Assembly (NCBI RefSeq): GCF_011290505.1
Contig: NZ_JAANPV010000001.1
Location: forward strand, 310,001-374,000
DNA from: Paenalcaligenes suwonensis
Lineage (GTDB): Bacteria > Pseudomonadota > Gammaproteobacteria > Burkholderiales > Burkholderiaceae_B
Direction of reading: 5' to 3'
DNA length: 64,000 nt
Part shown: positions 59,340-64,000 of the stretch, piece after piece
Position numbering within the stretch: the stretch's first letter is position 1
How the letters are laid out: each line of letters starts with the position of its first letter
The notes under the pieces: model-generated
Databases searched by the model: none
Told to the model about the DNA's origin: nothing
The model's input: only the letters and a program-made list of their open reading frames with translations
Position numbers and translations under genes: made by a program

Positions 59340-60160
59340 TGAATACGCTACGTGCTTGGCAGCGTGCTTCTACATTGCCACGCCTTGAACAGCAAATGCT
59401 GTGGGAGCACATTTTGGGTGTGAGTCGTGCGTGGTTGATTGCGCACGATACCGATGTGCTGTCAGACGATGCTATACAGCAGTACGCTGCTTTAGAAAAA
59501 GAAAGGCATAGTGGTACGCCTATGGCGTACTTAGTAGGGTGGCGCGAGTTTATGGGGCATCGTTTTGGCGTCTCGCCCCATGTGTTAATCCCTAGACCAG
59601 ATACGGAAACCTTAGTTGAGCAAGCCTTAGCTAGCCTAGAAGGGCGTAGCCAGCCACGTGTGTTAGATTTAGGAACGGGCAGTGGTGCAGTGGCGATTTC
59701 CATTGCGCTCGCGCGCCCCGATGCGCAGGTGATTGCAACGGATTTCAGTGCTGATGCGTTGCAGGTGGCTACGCAAAACTCCCACGACTTGTGTGCAAAA
59801 GTCGAATTTTTTGCAGGGAGTTGGTACGATGCACTGCAAGGCGTTGAAGGTTTTGATTTAATTGTCTCCAACCCCCCTTACATTGCAGCAAATGATCCCC
59901 ATCTATCAGAGGGTGATGTGCGCTTTGAGCCAGATATGGCGCTCAGTGATGGGGCAGATGGTTTGACTGATTTGCAGACTATTATCAACGGTGCTTCGCA
60001 GTTTTTGTTGCCTTCAGGGCAGCTTTGGCTGGAACATGGTTGGGATCAAGCTGTACAGGTACGTCACATGTTGCAGCAGGCCGGTTTCACGGCGGTGCAC
60101 AGCAAACAGGATCTAGCCGGAATTGAACGTATATCCGGCGGGTGCATTAACGATTTATAA
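59339..60160 (+). CDS. prmC: Release factor glutamine methyltransferase
   Basis: This 273-residue S-adenosylmethionine-dependent enzyme methylates the glutamine of the GGQ motif in release factors. The N-terminal helical part binds the factor; the catalytic domain carries LIPRPDTETLVE, VLDLGTGSGAVAISIAL and the NPPY motif at residues 178-181 (IVSNPPYIA). The start overlaps the prfA stop, a classic functional pairing. Length is typical of the family. Confidence 0.96.
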   Translation: MNTLRAWQRASTLPRLEQQMLWEHILGVSRAWLIAHDTDVLSDDAIQQYAALEKERHSGTPMAYLVGWREFMGHRFGVSPHVLIPRPDTETLVEQALASLEGRSQPRVLDLGTGSGAVAISIALARPDAQVIATDFSADALQVATQNSHDLCAKVEFFAGSWYDALQGVEGFDLIVSNPPYIAANDPHLSEGDVRFEPDMALSDGADGLTDLQTIINGASQFLLPSGQLWLEHGWDQAVQVRHMLQQAGFTAVHSKQDLAGIERISGGCINDL

Positions 60161-60173
60161 GGTGGTATAGACC

Positions 60174-60500
60174 ATGAGCGATGTTCAAGATTTTATCCGT
60201 GAAACCGTGACCGAGAACCCAGTGGTGCTGTTCATGAAAGGCACAGCGCAAATGCCACAATGCGGTTTTTCTGCACGTACTGTGCAAATTCTGCGTGCCG
60301 TAGGTTTGAACCAAGTAGTGACTGTAAACGTGCTGGACGACGAAGAAGTGCGTCAAGGCATTAAAGATTTCTCTAGCTGGCCTACTATTCCTCAGCTGTA
60401 CATTGGCGGCGAGTTCGTTGGTGGTTCAGACATCGTTTCCGAAATGTTCGAAAACGGTGAACTGGAAACTATGTTGCGTGAGGCTGGGGCTCTGGAATGA
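60174..60500 (+). CDS. grxD: Monothiol glutaredoxin (Grx4 type)
   Basis: This 108-residue protein has the monothiol CGFS active site at residues 30-33 ([14 protein letters not shown]) and the family segments [29 protein letters not shown] and MLREAGALE. Such proteins bind a [2Fe-2S] cluster with glutathione and BolA and take part in iron-sulphur trafficking. It lies 13 bp after prmC and overlaps ubiX by 4 bp. Confidence 0.96.
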   Translation: MSDVQDFIRETVTENPVVLFMKGTAQMPQCGFSARTVQILRAVGLNQVVTVNVLDDEEVRQGIKDFSSWPTIPQLYIGGEFVGGSDIVSEMFENGELETMLREAGALE

Positions 60501-61084
60501 GTTCAAGCATAAGGCAACGCATTATTGTTGCCATGACAGGTGCAACAGGCGCGTTATACACCGTGCGCTTGTTGCAAATGTTGCAGCGCTGCGAGGGGGT
60601 GGAAAGCCATTTGGTGGTCTCCCCCGCCGCTGTGCTGAACTTGGATCACGAGTTGGGCATGACGCGTCAGCAGTTGTACGACTTAGCCGACGTGGTGCAC
60701 AACCATAAAGAAGTGGGCGCGAGCATCGCCAGCGGTAGTTTTAGAACGGCAGGCATGGTGATAGTGCCGTGTTCTATGCGTACCTTAGGTTCGGTGGCGC
60801 ACGGTTTGGCTGATAACTTAATTACACGTGCTGCCGATGTGGTGCTTAAAGAGCGCCGACGTTTGGTGCTAATGGTTAGGGAAACGCCTTTTAACCTGGC
60901 ACATTTGCGTAATATGACGGCCGTGACGGAAATGGGGGGCATTATCTTTCCACCATTACCAGCGTTTTATTTCAAACCACAGAATATAGAAGAATTGGTA
61001 GATCACTCGTTGCAGCGAGTGCTAGCCATGTTAGATATTGATGCCCCCATGCTTGAATGGCAGGGGTTAGGCGATAAGCGGTAA
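60497..61084 (+). CDS. ubiX: Flavin prenyltransferase UbiX
   Basis: This 195-residue enzyme attaches a prenyl group to FMN, making the cofactor that the UbiD decarboxylase needs in ubiquinone synthesis. Characteristic text: [59 protein letters not shown] and [12 protein letters not shown]. Its ATG overlaps the grxD stop (ATGA). It ends the hemA run, with a terminator stem overlapping its stop codon. No ubiD gene is present in the window. Confidence 0.95.
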   Translation: MSSSIRQRIIVAMTGATGALYTVRLLQMLQRCEGVESHLVVSPAAVLNLDHELGMTRQQLYDLADVVHNHKEVGASIASGSFRTAGMVIVPCSMRTLGSVAHGLADNLITRAADVVLKERRRLVLMVRETPFNLAHLRNMTAVTEMGGIIFPPLPAFYFKPQNIEELVDHSLQRVLAMLDIDAPMLEWQGLGDKR

Positions 61085-61110
61085 GCGCTAGGCTTACCGT
61101 ATATTTTTCA
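61079..61110 (+). terminator. Terminator of the hemA-ubiX operon
   Basis: CGGTAAGC-GCTAG-GCTTACCG forms a perfect 8-bp stem followed by TATATTTTTC. It overlaps the ubiX stop codon and the end of the convergent TetR gene. Confidence 0.75.
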
Positions 61111-61696
61111 GACCTTCCAGAATTAAGGTCGTAGCAAGGTCGGCGTATTCTTCGCGACTAATAGGGCCATCGGGCCTAAACCACATATATACCCAGTTCA
61201 ACATACCAAACAGTGACATGGTCACGGGTTTGAGCAATGGGCGTTCCGCATTGATATCGGGGTTGATTTCGAGAATGGTATTCGCAATCTGCACCACGAT
61301 TTTGCGTTCCAGCATATGGATCTCTTGGGCTTCATCTTCGGGAAGCGAGCGCTGGCAATTCAGCTGTACCAAGTGTTTGTCATCGGCGTCACGATAACAT
61401 TCTAGAATTTGGCGCACCAATTTACGCAGCCGTACTTCAGGAGCATCGTTCTTGCTTTCTTCGGCAACAATTTCTAGCGCGTCATCCAGTTCTTCTAAGT
61501 GACTACGGATAATGTCGAAAATTAAGGCACTTTTGCTGGGATAGTAGTGGTACAGCAAAGCCTTGGAAACTTGGCTGCGAGCAGCAACTTGTGACATGGA
61601 GGCTTTTTCCATGCCCAGCTCTGCAAAAACGGCAGCAGCATTGGTTAAGATGTGCAACTGCTTTTCTTCAAAGTCAGCTGCGCGTGAGCGAGCCAT
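61094..61696 (-). CDS. TetR-family regulator, probable paa repressor
   Basis: This 200-residue protein has an N-terminal TetR helix-turn-helix (ILTNAAAVFAELGMEKASMS, VAARSQVSKALLYHYYPSKS) and an all-helical ligand domain. TetR proteins next to paa genes in betaproteobacteria (PaaR type) repress phenylacetate degradation until phenylacetyl-CoA binds. It lies 80 bp after paaK on the same strand, and a 15-bp perfect inverted repeat lies between them. The ribosome site AGGAAAAAT precedes the ATG. The role is inferred from position. Confidence 0.88.
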   Translation of the reverse strand: MARSRAADFEEKQLHILTNAAAVFAELGMEKASMSQVAARSQVSKALLYHYYPSKSALIFDIIRSHLEELDDALEIVAEESKNDAPEVRLRKLVRQILECYRDADDKHLVQLNCQRSLPEDEAQEIHMLERKIVVQIANTILEINPDINAERPLLKPVTMSLFGMLNWVYMWFRPDGPISREEYADLATTLILEGLKNIR

Positions 61697-61735
61697 ATTT
61701 TTCCTGTAAAAGTAAAACTATCAGTGTAGCGTATT

Positions 61736-61770
61736 CTTGTACATCAGCCTCTAACAGGCTGATGTACAAG
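61736..61770. promoter_or_regulatory. 15-bp perfect inverted repeat between paaK and TetR gene
   Basis: CTTGTACATCAGCCT-CTAAC-AGGCTGATGTACAAG has perfect 15-bp arms. It begins 6 bp after the paaK stop and ends 40 bp before the TetR start. It lacks a T run, so it may be the TetR autoregulatory operator, a U-less terminator for paaK, or both. Confidence 0.6.
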
Positions 61771-61775
61771 GGGTA

Positions 61776-63083
61776 TTATTGCTTGGGTCGGTTGTCCACA
61801 ATACGTTGTGCTTTACCCTCGGAACGCAAGGTTCCGGGCTGGGCAACGTTGATGTGTGTACTAATACCGATGATGCTCTTGATGTGGTGAGCCAGTTCTT
61901 TGGCTGCACGTTGTCGTGATGCGTCGTCGGTAGACTGTGGCTGGCATTCAACGTGCACAGTCATGTTGTCCATACGGCCCGATTTGTTCAGTTCAATCTT
62001 GAAGTGGGCAGCTAAGCCATCACACTTCAAGATTTGCTCTTCAATTTGTGTGGGGAACACGTTCACACCACGCAAAATGATCATGTCGTCACTGCGGCCT
62101 GTTACTTTAGCCATACGGCGCATGCTGCGAGCTGTGCCGGGCAGCAAGCGGGTCAAGTCGCGGGTACGGTAACGAATAATAGGCAAACCTTCTTTGGTTA
62201 GGGTGGTGAACACCAACTCGCCTTCTTCACCGTCGGGCAGTACTTCGCCCGTTTCAGGGTTAATGATCTCTGGGTAGAAGTGATCTTCCCAAATGTGCAG
62301 ACCGTCTTTGGTTTCTACGCATTCGTTAGCCACACCTGGGCCCATTACTTCAGACAAACCATAGATATCCACAGCGTGCATATCGAAAGCTTGTTCAATT
62401 TCCAAGCGCATGGCGTTGGTCCAAGGTTCAGCACCGAAAATACCCACTTCCAGTGAGCATTCGCGTGGGTCCAAACCTTGGCGGTGGAACTCATCCAAAA
62501 TAGATAGCATGTAGGATGGGGTCACCATGATGATGCGCGGTTTGAAGTCGTTAATCAGGGATACCTGACGCTCGGTCATACCACCAGAAATAGGTACTAC
62601 CGTACACCCCAATTTTTCTGCGCCGTAGTGCGCACCCAAACCACCGGTAAATAAGCCGTAACCGTAGGCGTTGTGCATGATATCGCCGGGTCTACCACCA
62701 GCAGCTTGGATACAGCGAGCAACCAATGTGGCCCAGGTATCGATGTCATTGCGGGTGTAGCCTACAACGGTAGGTTTACCAGTAGTGCCAGACGAGGCGT
62801 GAATACGAGCCAGTTTTTCACGTGGTACCGCAAACATCCCAAAGGGGTACGATTTGCGCAGATCGTCTTTGCAGGTAAAGGGGAATTTGGCCAAGTCAGC
62901 CAAGGTTTTCAGATCAGACGGGTGTACACCGGCCTCATCGAAACGCGCTTTGTAAAAAGGCGAGTTTTCGTAGGCGTGTGTCAGCGACCATTTCATACGT
63001 TCCAATTGCAGCGCGGAAATTTCGTCGCGCGATGCCAGTACTATGGGGTCCAGATCAGCTTTGTTAGGAATAATAGGTTCCAT
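61776..63083 (-). CDS. paaK: Phenylacetate-CoA ligase
   Basis: This 435-residue AMP-forming ligase activates phenylacetate to phenylacetyl-CoA, the entry step of the aerobic paa pathway. The nucleotide loop HASSGTTGKPTVVGYT is at residues 95-110, followed by ISGGMTERQ, YGLSEVMGPGVANECVETKD, IRYRTRDLTRLLPG and GRSDDMIILRGVNVFPTQIEE. Length is standard (about 435-440). It lies 47 bp after paaI in a paaG-paaI-paaK order on the minus strand. Confidence 0.96.
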   Translation of the reverse strand: MEPIIPNKADLDPIVLASRDEISALQLERMKWSLTHAYENSPFYKARFDEAGVHPSDLKTLADLAKFPFTCKDDLRKSYPFGMFAVPREKLARIHASSGTTGKPTVVGYTRNDIDTWATLVARCIQAAGGRPGDIMHNAYGYGLFTGGLGAHYGAEKLGCTVVPISGGMTERQVSLINDFKPRIIMVTPSYMLSILDEFHRQGLDPRECSLEVGIFGAEPWTNAMRLEIEQAFDMHAVDIYGLSEVMGPGVANECVETKDGLHIWEDHFYPEIINPETGEVLPDGEEGELVFTTLTKEGLPIIRYRTRDLTRLLPGTARSMRRMAKVTGRSDDMIILRGVNVFPTQIEEQILKCDGLAAHFKIELNKSGRMDNMTVHVECQPQSTDDASRQRAAKELAHHIKSIIGISTHINVAQPGTLRSEGKAQRIVDNRPKQ

Positions 63084-63130
63084 GATTTTGTGTCCTCTAC
63101 TTCTCTATTTTCTTTGATTAGCCTAGCCTC

Positions 63131-63580
63131 TTAGGGCTGGCTGTCAGGCAATAATGAACCTTTGATGGTGCGCGAAAGGCCGCGGAATTCAGCAATATGT
63201 TCGCCACGTTGGTTGTGGAGACTAATATCGTAAATACCACTGCGGCCAGCTCGGCTGACTTCACGTGCCGTAGCCGTGAGTTCATCGTCTTCGAATGCAG
63301 GGGTCAAATAGCTGATAGAGCATTGCTGGGCCACTGTTCGCTGGTTATAGGTGTTGCACGCAAAAGCAAAGCAAGAATCTGCCAAGGTAAACATGTAGCC
63401 ACCGTGACAGGTGCCATGACCGTTCAACATGTGTTTGGCAATGCGCATACGAATAGAGGCTTTTCCTGCATCTACACTTAGCAATTCCATGTTCAGGTGT
63501 TTGGTAGCGTGATCGTCTGCCCACATGGCGTCTGCGCAAGCTTGTGCTAAAGCCTGAGGGGATAGCGTGGTTGTGCTCAT
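63131..63580 (-). CDS. paaI: Hydroxyphenylacetyl-CoA thioesterase PaaI
   Basis: This 149-residue hotdog-fold thioesterase clears dead-end hydroxyphenylacetyl-CoA thioesters in the phenylacetate pathway. The active-site block LNGHGTCHGGYMFTLADSCF and the later RTVAQQCSISYLTPAFEDDE and EVSRAGRSGIYDI match PaaI. It is encoded 1 bp after paaG and before paaK, as in other paa clusters. Confidence 0.94.
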   Translation of the reverse strand: MSTTTLSPQALAQACADAMWADDHATKHLNMELLSVDAGKASIRMRIAKHMLNGHGTCHGGYMFTLADSCFAFACNTYNQRTVAQQCSISYLTPAFEDDELTATAREVSRAGRSGIYDISLHNQRGEHIAEFRGLSRTIKGSLLPDSQP

Positions 63581-63581
63581 C

Positions 63582-64000
63582 TTATTTCCCCTTGAATTCG
63601 GGTGCGCGCTTTTCCAAGAAAGCGGTTACGCCTTCTGCGTAGTCGTGACTGCGGCCTGCGCGGCGCTGTAGGTCACGCTCCAGATCCAACTGTTGATCTA
63701 GGCTGTTTTCAGAGGCGGCTTGGATGGCTTGTTTGATCAAGCCCAAACCAAAGGTGGGGCCTTGAGCCAACTGGCGTGCCAGTTTAGTAGCGGTGTCTTG
63801 CAGCTCAACATCTTCTACGGCTTGCCAAATCATGCCCCATTCAGCGGCAGTGGTGGCATCCACAGGAGCGGCGGTCAGTGCCAAAGCCTTGGCGCGTGCT
63901 TCACCAATCAGGTTAGGTAAGCTCCATGTGCCGCCTGAGTCTGGTACCAAACCAATTTTAGAAAAGGCTTGGATGAACTTTGCAGAACGAGCTGCCAAAA
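63582..64000 (-). CDS. paaG: 2-(1,2-epoxy-1,2-dihydrophenyl)acetyl-CoA isomerase, 5' end outside window
   Basis: This is the C-terminal part of a crotonase-fold enzyme; about 139 codons are visible and the frame continues past the right edge. The segment FSKIGLVPDSGGTWSLPNLIG is the crotonase oxyanion/active-site loop in its PaaG form, and AEWGMIWQAVEDVELQDTATKLA follows. PaaG isomerises the ring epoxide to the oxepin in phenylacetate degradation. The assignment is supported by paaI and paaK directly downstream. Confidence 0.88.
   Translation of the reverse strand, partial: LAARSAKFIQAFSKIGLVPDSGGTWSLPNLIGEARAKALALTAAPVDATTAAEWGMIWQAVEDVELQDTATKLARQLAQGPTFGLGLIKQAIQAASENSLDQQLDLERDLQRRAGRSHDYAEGVTAFLEKRAPEFKGK

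Overview
The window looks like a chromosomal segment of a betaproteobacterium, most likely from the Alcaligenaceae/Burkholderiales. This is inferred from the run hemA-prfA-prmC-grxD-ubiX, an 87-residue IF-1, a TAXI-type TRAP transporter, a phenylacetate (paa) cluster beside a TetR regulator, and Gram-negative envelope genes (TonB receptor, usher, autotransporter, lipoproteins). Most genes have balanced base composition, but about 16.5-24.4 kb is strikingly AT-rich. There are no rRNA genes, insertion sequences, integrases or CRISPR arrays; one tRNA (Phe-GAA) is present.

Layout. 1-7.3 kb is a nitrogen/amino-acid region: a formamidase/acetamidase (cut by the left edge), glnK-amtB, aspartase, a D-amino-acid dehydrogenase and its likely LysR regulator. 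7.8-11.5 kb is a TAXI TRAP transporter (binding protein plus fused permease with a C-terminal DUF3394-like region). 11.5-12.5 kb pairs a degenerate QueF-like protein with a VUT/YhhQ-type transporter. 12.7-16.4 kb holds infA, rmlC, a two-component system and a GlcG/HbpS-like secreted protein. 16.5-27.3 kb is a Wzx/Wzy surface-polysaccharide locus with CDP-glycerol (teichoic-acid-like) genes, dTDP-rhamnose genes, manC and a WcaJ-type initiating transferase. 27.6-36.4 kb is one co-directional run: crcB, then a six-gene lipid-type cluster (ketoacyl synthase III, NAD-dependent reductase, metallo-hydrolase, adenylate-forming ligase, PAP2 enzyme, fatty acid hydroxylase), then a lone fimbrial usher.

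36.4-40.6 kb carries an ABC-F ATPase, an ion channel with an unusual filter, two tandem paralogous lipoproteins and a free-methionine-sulfoxide reductase. 40.7-50.0 kb is a nine-gene operon (Pot-type ABC importer, two FAD oxidases, a 2Fe-2S subunit, an FAD/NAD subunit with a BFD-like tail, RidA) with a divergent OccR/NocR-like LysR gene. It is best read as uptake and oxidation of an opine, D-hydroxyproline or similar secondary amine. 50.1-56.5 kb has a Fur-box-controlled siderophore receptor, a ClC exchanger, a small unknown protein and a GDSL autotransporter esterase. 56.6-61.1 kb is tRNA-Phe and the hemA operon. 61.1-64.0 kb is TetR-paaK-paaI-paaG, the last cut by the right edge.

The least explained system is the 27.98-33.90 kb lipid cluster. 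It has the logic of an OleABCD pathway (condense, reduce, activate, cleave) with a different ligase and a different hydrolase, followed by PAP2 and hydroxylase genes. All functional statements are from reading sequence motifs and gene order; no database search was possible.
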